From Stereum hirsutum FP-91666 SS1 (Eukaryota > Basidiomycota > Agaricomycetes > Russulales > Stereaceae), in NCBI RefSeq assembly GCF_000264905.1, contig NW_006763136.1, forward strand, positions 1,033,485 to 1,097,484: a stretch of 64,000 nucleotides of DNA. The letters are read 5' to 3'. The position numbers and the translations under genes were made by a program. This document shows, piece by piece, positions 50,504 to 61,800 of this stretch; position 1 is the first letter of the stretch, and every line of letters begins with the position of its first letter. Below the pieces are notes generated by a model that had not been told where the DNA came from, searched no databases, and saw only the letters and a program-made list of their open reading frames with translations.

Positions 50504-51578
50504 TCACGTGGACTCATAAGGTTTTGTAACCTACGCCGTGTCCATAGATCAGTACCAATCAGCTAAGAAATTACAAGGAGGACGCTACCTTCTGTATCGC
50601 CATTTTAATTCGCCATTCCAGGCCGCTAATCACGACCCGAAGGGCATCGTGTGCGTGCTCTCCGCAAAAAGGACACTCAGAGACTTTGCGCAGATGCGGA
50701 TATGTGGGGACGTCGCGGATAGTCTCCCAATGAGGAGTGACGCGTAGCAGAGCTACAGAGCTGCTCAGGTAACCACTAACCCATTGCGCTATACGGTATC
50801 GTGTTTGGATTGGGTTCTCCTTATTGGAGGTATGGGTCAGGGACTGAGTGTATCGCAAGCATATGCAACTGCCAGGCGACTCGTCGGAGACAAGGTCATG
50901 CGGAGCACCCCGAACCCAACCCGTACCGATAGCCTCCTGCACAGCAGCATGGGCACATCGGTTCTGCCATAGCTGAAGTTCGCGAATATCGGAAGCTGTG
51001 AGACAAGAGTCTAGGTCTGCATTGCTGATAGTGAGGGGAGGTGCAAGTGTAGGGTGTTGGATGGTGAGGAAGAGTGCTTTGGTAGCAGTTGTTTGGAGAC
51101 CTCGCTTTCGAGCGATAGCCCACACGACGTGAGGGGCGTCCTGCGCTACCCTGGACAAAGCGAGGCCGATTGTGTCGGAAAGACTTTCTATCATGAATTT
51201 ATCTGTCAGGCTAATGACCTTCAGAATAGCTGATATTGTGGTGAGAGGGGGGTTGTCGATCGGGTAAATCAACTTGAACAGGATGTCCAAGGTCTTTCGA
51301 TCCTCGGTCAGGAGTACGACGGGAAGACCGTCGTACCAGTCGGCAGACTGGAAGTTGGGGTTGCCTGATGCGGGATCAACTGGAGCAGCTGCTTGAGCTG
51401 AGAACATGTCTTTGAAAACAATTGAGGCTACGGAAAGAATTGTTCGGTGAAGACGAAAAACATAGTCGTCAGAGGAGCGGATGACGATATCGGCATCGAG
51501 TGCATCGAAAGGAGGCCCTGCTTCATGGAGGTGAGCTGTCTGCTCTTCTGAGGGCACATGGTCGGAGTGTTCAGACAT
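50504..51578 (-). CDS. BTB/POZ protein 4 of 4 (type X)
   Basis: Exon 1 (50589-51578, 330 codons) and exon 2 (50504-50530, VTKPYEST and stop) flank a 58-base intron at the same place as in the other copies, giving 338 aa. The BTB fold reads DADIVIRSSDDYVFRLHRTIL, then IVFKDMFS. HVVWAIARKRGL is shared with BTB 1, and the C-terminal pair is CPFC. It is the most upstream copy of the array. All four are on the minus strand, consistent with tandem duplication. Confidence 0.84.
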
Positions 51579-51939
51579 GATATCGTTAAGACGCTAGCCA
51601 CAGAGGGTCGACGAAGAGTGGACGATGCTGCTGACGAGTCGATGCAGCGCTGCAGCGGCACGGTTGAGGAGAATTCGCACGTCGAACGAGGTCGAACGTT
51701 GAGGGCGACCAGGCGTGGGAACAGCATAGTCTTTGAGAAATACACGAAAATCAAATAAATCCACTCGATTAATGACACCAACTGCTCGTACTCTATATCA
51801 ATGGGCCTGCTCCAGAGATGTAGCTTTCCACAGGAAGCTTTGACTGTTCCCAAACTCAAGTAGAAATTTCGTTTTTGGGTGTCAAAGTCGACCTACTGCT
51901 CGCATCAGACACCTTCCCCTCTCGCCATCATACCCATTC

Positions 51940-52331
51940 CTAGGCCGCGACGACTAGCAATTGTCGTACACCACTGACAATGGAGATCTCGCATGTAGGA
52001 GACTGAATCCAAACGATCCTTTTCAGATCATTGGACCGGTTGAGATAGGCTGTCAAGACGTCGTTTAGCGCCCCAGGCTCCGGCAGTGTTGTCATTCCTT
52101 CACCATTTTCATCGCACTCCCATCGTATTCCTATACTATACACCCCAACTTGGCCAGGATTTTTCTCGTGCCATGTACCCGCCGCACTGGTTCAATGGTA
52201 AGTGCTGAGGAAAGCCGATGATTTGACAGAATTCGGCTTGTCTCATGATCACAGAAGGCTTCCCCGCTCATGGTATCACCGGAAGAACGAGCAGGTACAG
52301 GTATGAAGTAAGGATCTAGCATACGCATCAC
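51940..52331 (-). CDS. Small unknown gene or gene remnant
   Basis: The last exon (51940 to about 52186) starts after CCAG and reads AGTWHEKNPGQVGVYSIG, then IRWECDENGEGMTTLPEPGA, ending QLLVVAA and stop. Its composition is clearly protein-like. An upstream exon starting at an ATG near 52331 or 52325 (MLDPYFIPVPARSS) is plausible, but the exact splice is not resolved. No domain is recognised. The short length suggests either a small gene or the 3' end of a decayed one. Confidence 0.4.
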
Positions 52332-52820
52332 TTCATGGCCGGTGTACTAACCGTTTTTGCACCGCACGTCTATAGAACCTGCCTCATAGGTAACGGCGGT
52401 ACATCGTGTTCACCACGCTGATCAAATGCTCGGGTTCAGACAGCTGCGACTCGCCACTTTCGGGACTTGCGCCCTGCTTTGACCATATGTTTGCCGTTAC
52501 ATTGTGATATGCAGATAGGCTCGCCGACTGCCAGTGAAAAATGTAGTGTTTTATTATCATGATCGTGCCTCATGTTCAAGGACCGTTCTGTGGCGCATGT
52601 CGGGGTGCTGCTCGCACAGCCATACTTATACGTCCTGGGGAGCTCTGTGGAGCAGATACCTTCCATCCCTTCTGGTCACCACAATTTTCACCTCATCTTC
52701 ATTCTTAACGTCGTCTGTCGAACTCTTTTCACCTTTTCCCCCTTTCCCCTGCGTTCTCTAATTACTGCAGTTTTGCTTATTATTTCTACTTTGTCCCCGC
52801 ATTTTCACGAGTTCTATTTT

Positions 52821-54933
52821 ATGCCTAACCCCCTTCCTCAAGTCCAAGTCCATATCGCTCCTAATGTCCAGGGACCCGACAGCCCAAATGTTCGGATTCG
52901 CCCAACTTTAGACCGTTTACACACATCTCGACCATCAGAGCCACCCCAGCCACCCACAAACCCACCATCTCCCACTTCTTCTGCACGACATTACACCGGC
53001 ACCGGCCCTTCACAAGTCAACTGGATCTCTGCTTCTACTCCTCATGTTCCTAGTCCTCTGGGCACGAACGCTCCCCGATGGCCATCCTCCATTCCTGCCA
53101 CTCCCTACGCACACCACCTCGGCCATTCCGTCTCATCTCCCTCTCTTCTGCCAGCCGCAGCTGCCGGATCTGGCTCTACGATTTCCATTCCTACCTCGCC
53201 CTCGACGCAGGCGACGGCCACAGAGACGAATAAGATGTATAGACATCCTTCGTTGTCGAGCAATCGGTCTCTGCAGCTCGATATGCTTTATGGTCGCGAA
53301 GGTTCTGGAGATGGAGAGTGGGATGAATCTGATCGAGATCGGGGTGCGCAGGCGAGGAAGCCGTTGAGCCCGATATTGGAGAGGACGTATCAGTCGGCGG
53401 CGGTGGCGAGGAGGGACCAGACCTCGCTTGGGAGGGGAGGTACAGGGTCTCCTGGTACACCTGGTACACCTGCTTCGTTTGACCAAGGTACGCAATTTTT
53501 TTTTCACTTCTTCTTTCTTCAGCTACGAGTCGTTCCGTGGACTAGTTGTCTTGACAAATTGAATTGACTTTTTCTCTTCTTTGACGATGCCGCCAACAGT
53601 AGAACGTGGCTCGACCCACTCCGCGTTCCTTCTTCGACCTCTGCGTCGATCCATGTCCCAAACGTCGACTAGCTCATTCCGTACAACGGGCTCCCTCCAA
53701 TCCGTCCCTCCCACCCTCCCCCAACTCGACCTCAGGCCCCCGTTCAGCCCAACCCTCCCTCTCTCTCATCATGCTAGTCGCTCAGGCCCACATTTTTCTA
53801 CGGTATACGAAGACGGGACATCGGATCGCACAGGCAGCTTCGTCACAGCGAATTCCGTCACGGGAGTGACGAGGGCTGGTGGTTATGGCGGTCAAGGAAG
53901 GGCAGGAGACGAAGAGTCCGTGGAATCGGGCTCGAGTCATACACATATAGGCCACCCGTCACTCACGCATGAGCTCAACCATCAACCAATACCCTTCCTC
54001 GGGCTCGGAGGTTCATACCACCTTCCAACCACCCCCCAACCCGGCTCTTCCACCAACATCCTCAACACCAATCCCGCGTCCACCTCCCATCTCAAACCCA
54101 ACCCTCCCCCTCCCTCCGGCCCTCATCCTGGTTCCGGACCAATTCCCCGTCCCAGTCGCGTGCAAGCGCCAGATCCGAATCCTCGTTCCTCGTCCTTCAT
54201 CTACCGTCGTTGGCGCCAAGGCGTTTCGTTCGGGAGCACACGACCACATTTCTCTTTATCGTTTTCGTTCTCTCGGTCTTCAACATCCGGCCAAGAACGA
54301 AGAGAGGGGCCGAGATTGGTCCAGCTTCCGCCGTTGCCTGCGATTTTGTTCTGGGTGGGGTTCGTGGCGCCGTGGTGTTGGTTGATTGGGGGATGGTTGG
54401 TTGTGGAGGGTGAGGGGCCGAAGTTGCCGCTTTGGGAGATGAGAAGGCCTGTGGAGGAGGGTGGGAAGGAGAAGGAGAAGTCTAAACGGGAGGGAAGGGG
54501 AAAGGAGTTCGAGCCTCAAGTTGCGCCTGCATCCGCACCTCCTGCGTCCACGTCCACACCATCTTTACCTCCACCTCCACCTCCACCTCCACCTCCACCT
54601 CCACCTCCACCTCCGTCTTTACCGCCACCGCCACCACCTGCCATCATCGCACCCTCCACTTCATTCCTGGACATGGACATCGAGGCACGACCGCACGACC
54701 AAGTCAACGCGGGAGAAAGTGAGAACACGCGCTGGTGGCGACAGTGGGGTCCTCGGGAGAAACAATCTCCTCGAGGCCCTCCGACGGGGAACGAGAAGAT
54801 AGTTTTGATCAGGATGAGGACGAAGGGGGCGGAGAAGTGGGTCGTGAGGTGTAGGAGGGCGGCGGTGGTCAGCGGGGTGCTTTTGACGATTGGGTTTATT
54901 GTGGCAGTTGTTCTGGTGAGTCTGTCGAAGTGA
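52821..54933 (+). CDS. Ser/Pro-rich membrane protein with polyproline tract
   Basis: Exon 1 (52821-53487) and exon 2 (53600-54933) join across a 112-base intron to give 666 aa. The start at 52821 (MPNPLPQVQVH) is the first ATG of a Pro/Ser-rich reading, while earlier in-frame ATGs give T-rich leader-like sequence. Most of the protein is disordered. Hydrophobic segments occur near residue 480 (LPAILFWVGFVAPWCWLIGG) and at the C-terminus (VVSGVLLTIGFIVAVVLV), so it is probably membrane-anchored with a long cytoplasmic or lumenal tail. A run of 16 prolines encoded by a hexanucleotide repeat could bind SH3, WW or profilin domains. I do not recognise the family. Confidence 0.75.
54568..54614 (+). 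repeat. (CCTCCA)n microsatellite coding for polyproline
   Basis: Nearly eight perfect hexamer copies lie within exon 2 of the membrane-protein gene and encode an uninterrupted proline run. Copy number would change length without shifting the frame. Confidence 0.9.
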
Positions 54934-55518
54934 GAGACTTGGCGTTGTTATTTTTCTATTTTTGCTTGTGGACTTCATAGACTGTGCTTTACCTTGACCT
55001 CGCATTTGCATTCGACGGGACTTTCAAGAACCTTTCCGGTCTGCAGTTTGCTTGGACCGGAATAATGACGATTTTATGTATTCAATGTGGCATTTCAGAC
55101 GTACAAACACACCTTTCATAATGTACAATAGCTGGCATCTTGCACGATACTCTGCCGTCCGACTTCATGATAAAATACTTTCATTTACGACACTGTACAA
55201 TCGCATCTGTATTTATCAGCCTCATGAGGGGGGTTAGAGCAGCCCCTTCCCCCTGGCTACCTACTGTACCAGCTTTACTGTACACTTTTTGGGAATGAAT
55301 GCTGTTAACACGGTTCCACCCTAAACCATATGCGTCTACCTTCTTTGCCCCTCTGTGACCCATGAAGAACAGACCAAAGACGTCGACCAAGTGATGTGGC
55401 GCCCCGGAGCGCCACCGCACGAAGTTCCCACCCCTCGGGGGGCTGTGGCCGAATGCTTCTGGAAGGCGCGCAGGCTCTGCCAGCTTTGCGTTTCCCTTGC
55501 ATCGAATGATGCGTCTCC
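54934..55518. other. Intergenic, IRE1 upstream region
   Basis: This contains the 3' flank of the membrane-protein gene and the promoter of IRE1, both on the + strand. I see no gene. Confidence 0.5.
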
Positions 55519-58500
55519 ATGGCCTACTCCGCCCTCCTCTATCCTCTAGCCTTTCTCTTGCTCATCGTCGCAGGCAGCGTCGCCGACTCATTGACTCTTA
55601 GACGGGACTCAGCCCGTACCCATGCTCTCCGACATTTTACGGGACTCCCATCACTCAACGGCGCCGATGGGAACGACCCCGACCTCGAACTTTTACCCAT
55701 CGTCCTCGTCGCCTCTGTCGACGGAAAATTCCATGCATTGAACAGGACGACGGGGGCGGTCATATGGTCTATGCCGTCGACGGCGACGGCGACCACAACA
55801 ACAGAAGTAGACTCGGGTGGCACGCCCACACCTGTACCTTCCGCCCTCGACCCTCTCGTGCGCACCAAACATGTCGAGTACGATCCTGATTTCGACGAGG
55901 ACCCGACGTCGCAGGAGACATACATAATTGAACCTCAGTCCGGCGACATCTACGTCTCGTCATCGCCATCTGGCTCGCTGCAGCGCCTACCGCTTTCTAT
56001 GCCACAGCTCGTCGATATGTCGCCTTTCAGTTTCGGTGACGGGGACAGGAGAGTGTTCGTCGGGAGGAAGAAGACATCACTGATGGTTTTAGAACTTGAG
56101 ACGGGAAGGGTCAAGGCTGCATTGGACTCGGAGTGTCCGTGGGATCCGTTCGAGGAATTAGTGGACAAGGAGGAGGAGGAGGATATTGACCTGGACGAGC
56201 TGGATGGGACCATACCTTCCAGAGAGTACCCGACCGAAGTCTATATCGGTCGCACAGGTGCGTCTGTGTACAGCCTCTCATCAGATACTTGGACGAATGC
56301 GCCTTGCAGATTACCATATATCCATTCACACCCGCCCAAGATCTCCCACCGCTCGTCGGCCACCTGTGCGCGACCTCTCTTTCTCCACGTATGGTCCCAA
56401 CAATCAGGATCTCGACCTCCAGTCTGTCTATAGCCGTACGTTAGACGATAAATACGTCGAAACTCTTCCAAACGGTGGCATCATATCATTTAAAACCCGA
56501 AACATCGACCGTCCTTCCGATTCACCTGGCGTACCCCAGAACGATCCCATCTGGGGTCAAGAATTTTCTGCTACTATGTACGCTTTCTCGTGTCTTCCTA
56601 TTTACTCCATCGCGAATATTCAACTGACCACAAACCTAGTGTGGCCGTCTTCGACGTCGTCAAATCAACCACTCGCTCTGATCCCTTTGTCCTCCTCCAA
56701 CCCCGCCCACCTCTTCAAGACGTCTTCCCTGCCTCCGACCTCACCACCGCAGCTCGCAACGCACACATCAATCCCTCCTCCGCCTACGTCGGCCTCGTCG
56801 AACAAACCGGCTCCCTCTTCGCACTCTCACCCGACAACTACCCCCTCGTCATCTTCGGCCCGAACTCGCACGACGGTCCGTCTTACTCACTCAAGGGCAT
56901 CGAAGCGCCCCCTAACTCCAACCCCAATATCGACTCTAACTCGCACGTGGGCAAGGCCGGGCGTAACACCAGGCCTATAGGCGGCGACGACGCGATGTGG
57001 AGGGCGTTATGCAGGAGCGGGAGCACGAATATGAGATGCCTCGTCGGCGTTCGTCCGCTCGAAGATGGCTCGCAGAGTCAGCTTGCGGCGAAATTGCTGG
57101 ATGGAGCGCCAACTGTGCCATTGCCGATCGTGCCCTCGCATCCGCATAGCAATAATAATAGGGTCGAGGCTGGCGCGTATGGGACTGTGAATACTGCTGC
57201 TGCGAGAGCGGGAGCGAAGGATCAGACGGGGTGGAATATTTCGATTAATGTCGTTCCGCCGTTGGGATGGATCGGAGTTGGGGGTGGGGAGAGGGCGGGG
57301 GCGGGTGTTACGCTTGGGTCGTGGTGGGTTGTTTTGGTCGGGATGATGTGTGGTTTGGTGGGGTGGATTACGTGGAATGGGAAGAAGGGTTTGAAGGGAG
57401 GTGACGGTCAAGTTGTTGAGAAGGTTGTTATCGATGAAGGAGGGACCATGGGTGGCGAGGTCCCTACGGCGACTGAGACCGTTCCTGCCAAGCTGGTCAG
57501 CGAGCCTTCCACATCATCTTTAACTGGAGCGCTAGTGCCTGCAGTTGTCGAATCACCCTCTGCTGAACGGGACCTCCTACCAACAATACCGCAAACTCCG
57601 TCCACACCTGCACCTGCACGGCCAGCTCCACCACCCCCATCAGTACAAAAACAGCTGCCGCCATTACCCACGTCAGAACCCATCGCCACACCAGCAGTCG
57701 ATGTTGCCCTCGACGACGGTGGAGATGAAGACAGTGACAAGGAAGGAGATGCGCAAGGGGCTGCACCTGGAAGACGGAAAAATACCAGGAGACGGAGAGG
57801 GAAGAAGAAAAAGAAGGAGGTGTCGATTGATGTCGATGGAGAGGAGGGTGGCGAGCAGGTCGAAGGCGCAGGGTCCGGCTCTGCGAACGGAGATGCGGTG
57901 CAAGGGCAAAGACAAGCAGAAGTGAAGCCTTCGACGTCTGCGGGTACACCAACGTTGGTTGTTCCTGCTACTCCTGCACCTTCTGTATCGCCTTCTTTGA
58001 TAGTGTCCGATACCGTGCTAGGTAGGCACCAATATCTTCATCTACCCTTCTTTTACTCGTACTGACGGTATTCTATCATAGGCTTTGGCTCGCACGGCAC
58101 CGTAGTCTACCAAGGCTCCCTTCAAGGCCGCGCCGTCGCCGTCAAACGCCTCCTGCAAGACTTCACAACCCTCGCCTCCCGCGAAGTCGCGATCCTCCAA
58201 GAATCAGACGACCATCCGAACGTCATCCGGTACTTCTACCAAGAATCCCACTCCGGCTTCCTTTACATCGCGCTGGAGCTCTGTCCCGCCTCTCTCGCTG
58301 ATATCGTCGAGAGGCCGGACCAGTTCAAAGATATCAGTATCGTGTTCGAGCCGAAGAGGGCGTTGAGGCAGATCGTGAGCGGGTTAAGACATTTGCATGG
58401 ATTGAAGATCGTGCATCGGGATATCAAGCCGCAGAATATCCTGGTGAGCGGTGCGAGGGCTGCGCTTGCGGGTGTTGCGAAGGATGGTGCCGGCGGTGGT

Positions 58501-59603
58501 AGTGGAGTAGGAGGTGGTGGTGGGATGAAGGGACACAGAATGTTGATCTCGGATTTCGGACTGTGTAGGAAGCTGGAAGTCGACCAGACGAGCTTCCTAC
58601 CTACCGCGAACGGCATGATGGGCGTCGGCACCGTCGGCTGGCGAGCGCCCGAAATCCTTCGCGGAGAAGTCAAGCTGGACGAATCATCCTCCACGGACGA
58701 TAACTCGACTTCGTCGCGCGATTCGGTCGGTACGACTAGGACATCGAGCACGGCAGGGGCGCATCATAGTCACAAGCCGACGAGGCTGACGAAGAGCGTG
58801 GATATCTTTGCGTTGGGGTGTTTGTTCTATTATGTGCTTACGAATGGGGGCCATCCGTTTGGGGATCGGTATGAGAGGGAGGTTAATATCTTGAAGGGTG
58901 CGGTGTGTTTGGAGGGGTTGGAAGGTTTTGGGGAGGAGGGGTCGGATGCGGTGGATTTGATTGGGAAGATGTTGCATGCGGAGGCTTCGGAACGGTACGT
59001 ATCATCTCTCCTTTTTTTCCTCCCTCGCCCTGTGCATTCGGACTTGGTGCTCATTTTGGATCTTTTTCTGCAAACAGACCGGATACGACGACGTGTCTCA
59101 TGCACCCGTATTTCTGGGATCCCGGTCGTCGTCTGGGTTTCCTTCAAGATGCGTCGGACAGATTCGAGATCATGGTCCGTGATCCTCGAGATCCACATCT
59201 CGTGCTTCTTGAAGAAGGCGCTATCGACGTCGTGGGTCCTGATTGGGTCTCGAGGCTGGACAAGATCTTCGTCGAGAATCTGGGCAAGTTCAGGAAGTAT
59301 GATGGGAAGAGCGTGCAGGACTTGTTGAGGGCGTTGAGGAATAAGGTGCGTCTTGCTCCCGTTCGTGTCTGTGATCTTACTCGGTCGAGGCTTATAGGGT
59401 GTTGGGACGTACAGAAACATCACTACCAGGATTTGCCAGACAATGTTAAGCGCCACGTAGGATCCATGCCAGAAGGGTATCTGTCATACTTCACAAAAAG
59501 GTTCCCGAGGCTGTTCCTGCATGTCTACAACGTCATCGCGGATTCATCGCTCAGGCATGAATCGATGTTCAGGTCTTATTTCGAGGTGCCAGAGTTGAGT
59601 TGA
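55519..59603 (+). CDS. IRE1: IRE1: unfolded-protein-response sensor kinase/endoribonuclease
   Basis: IRE1 senses misfolded protein in the ER lumen and splices the mRNA of the Hac1/XBP1-type factor. A signal peptide (MAYSALLYPLAFLLLIVAG) leads into a lumenal PQQ-like sensor (VASVDGKFHALNRTTGAVIW, FVGRKKTSLMVLELETG). The membrane segment is WWVVLVGMMCGLVGWITW. A long linker with RRKNTRRRRGKKKKK precedes the kinase, which has GFGSHGTVVYQG, VAVKRL, HRDIKPQNIL, DFGLCRKL and APE. A Gly-rich insert separates HRDIKPQN from DFG. The C-terminal KEN RNase shows KYDGKSVQDLLRALRNK, KHHYQDLP and PEGYLSYFTKRFP. Introns: 56258-56309, 56578-56639, 58022-58081, 58995-59077, 59346-59414. Confidence 0.95.
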
Positions 59604-60500
59604 GCGGCATTTTCCTTTCTTTTTCTCCTTCGTGTTTCTTGTTTATATATTCGCTGTCCTTTCGCTTGTTATTCGACTTGTTTATATATTGCGTCAGTGT
59701 CTTTCTTGTTACTTCAATGTGTGCCGGACTTCCTTTGGTTGTTTCCTGTTGCAGGGGTTGTCGTGGAGCTTGTTGGGCTTATGTTGATTTTTTCTTTCTT
59801 TCTGCCGATATATCATGGAAACCCCACCCCACACCGCCTCGTTATCACTTCTTTATTGATTTTACCTTTTCTCCCGCCGCTCTCTCTCTTTACTTGCTCT
59901 CTTCCTGCCTCTACCTCCTATCCTTTTCGTCCTCGTCCTTGTTTTCTCATCTCCGCATCGGCATCCCCGCATCATAACCAAACATATCGACCACATACAC
60001 ACATACACACACACATACATACATACGTATATACATAAGTACCCGTATAAAGCATCCTACTTTTTCTCGCTCTCATATCCCCGCAGTCTGTATCTGTATG
60101 TAATTGCTCCTGCTCCTGCTCCTACTCCTACTCGCGCATATCAACTCTTTCTTTTTGCTCTCCCTTTCGTATTTTTGTCTCATCAGCAGATTGGTCACGT
60201 ATATATGCTTGGTCGGTCAGGTCTCAGCTGTCTGTTTTTTGCAATTGCATGGATATGGATATGGATTCGTGAACGGGCTTCCTGCGTGAAAGACCTGATA
60301 TGTATTCGATGTAAGTGATCCGTGCGGAATGTTGGCTCTTGCATGGGCATGTACTATAGACGAAATAATGTATATAATCAAAACTAAAATTGCGCATGCA
60401 CATCAACAAGGAATCACGAAGATACAAAACTTATCTGTCGAACGAACTTCTGTACTTGGTTCAGGAGAAGTACAAAAGTTACACTTCGTATGCGCCATAG
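59604..60500. other. IRE1 3' flank, low-complexity
   Basis: Strongly T- and CT-rich sequence with a CA/ACAT microsatellite (59992-60038) and a CTCCTG/CTCCTA run (60107-60134). It is probably 3' UTR followed by intergenic DNA. No gene is supported. Confidence 0.5.
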
Positions 60501-60582
60501 TGACGAGAGTGGGATTTGAACCCACGCCCCCGAAGAGACCAGATCCTTAGTCTGGCGCCTTAGACCGCTCGGCCATCTCGCC
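60501..60582 (-). tRNA. tRNA-Leu(AAG), second copy
   Basis: The reverse complement is identical over all 82 bases to the tRNA at 38339-38420, with the same AAG anticodon and no intron. A TTTT run on its strand at 60473-60476 is the likely polymerase III stop. The flanks of the two copies are not similar. Confidence 0.95.
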
Positions 60583-61077
60583 CGTACATCAAAATCATTG
60601 TGAACCAATGTGATTCTATGACTTGAAGTAGAGCAACATGATCTAAGTTACGAGAAGAAGGTCCTGTGATATGCAGGAGACAAGGACAAGTGAGGGGAGA
60701 ATGGTTTATATTGGATGAGAGGTGGCAAGAACTTGGAACGGACCAGGCGGATAGTAGGAACAGAGTCAACAGACTCAGACGTACTTATGATGAACACCGT
60801 CATCCTATCATCGGCCGCTGTCATCGGATGATTGTGGCGTCCAATACCCATCGTTTTCGACGCAGAGAGCCGCCCGCAATGTAGAGCTAGAGGAGACGCA
60901 TTACGGCGGAATACTTACATCGGGTATATCGAGGAGATTGTGGCGCCGGCGCGCCAGTGATAATTGCAGTACATGGGCTATGTGCTGCCAGCCTCCAGGA
61001 GAACCCGCCATGCGGGTGGTCATGACCACGGTTGCTGGTTCCGTTACTCGACTCATTAACGAGGAGGCCTGGTCCTA
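60583..61077. other. Intergenic, no supported gene
   Basis: This lies between tRNA-Leu and the stop of the small membrane-protein gene. Short frames exist on both strands, none convincing. Confidence 0.45.
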
Positions 61078-61649
61078 TCAATCAGTATTTAGGCCGCCGA
61101 GGCCTATGGCAGACACCAACAATGCAATCACATTGATCAAAGAGCGCAGCTCTCGAAACAAATACGTAGCAGTTGGGGCCGTTTGTAGAATTGCGGGTCC
61201 AGCAGCTTCCAGAGGTGGTGTATCGAGGAGAAGTCCAAGAATGGTTTCAAAGCTTCGAACGACGTGACGGAAGTAAACGAAGGCAGCGGAAGTTTCCGGG
61301 ATGTCTCCAGTGAACTAATTATTCCCTCTCACGAGCTTCTTCACCCATACGTTCACTTCCCACACCGTCAACATTGTCTCAGGCCTTTTTGACTGGGATA
61401 CCTTTAGCTTATGACCCACATTTGGAGAGCCCCATGATATACTCATCAAGGACTTGATAATTCTACCAGCGTCCAGAGCCTTCCTGATTCGGGTTCGAAT
61501 CGGAAGGGATGGAGTACATCCAGATACCGTTGATTGGGCTCCTTGATACTGTCCTCCGAAACGAATCCTCCATGGGTAAAAAAATGATGTAGGTACCACA
61601 GAACTGGAACAACAATGATGGTCGCAGAGCAAAGTTTGATGCGCTTCAT
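61078..61649 (-). CDS. Small predicted membrane protein, 154 aa
   Basis: Three exons, 61467-61649, 61357-61401 and 61078-61314, are joined in phase 0 by introns of 65 and 42 bases. Without the second intron a TAG interrupts the same frame, so the splice is needed. The product has an N-terminal hydrophobic segment (CSATIIVVPVLWYLHHFF), a middle reading TGDIPETSAAFVYFRHVVRS, and a hydrophobic C-terminus (LINVIALLVSAIGLGGLN). It is probably a small two-pass or anchored membrane protein. The 42-base intron is shorter than others here, which lowers confidence. No family is recognised. Confidence 0.5.
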
Positions 61650-61800
61650 CCAATGAAACCGATCCTCATACCCGCCCGCCTCACAGCTCCATTTCTCCTT
61701 TGGATATATCGGCCCTGTACCCCTTGTCGCGCTCTAAAGCGTCCACTCACTTGTTCTGGCTTTCTTTTGTTCCGGTTGTCTACCGTCTCTGGATTCTGGT

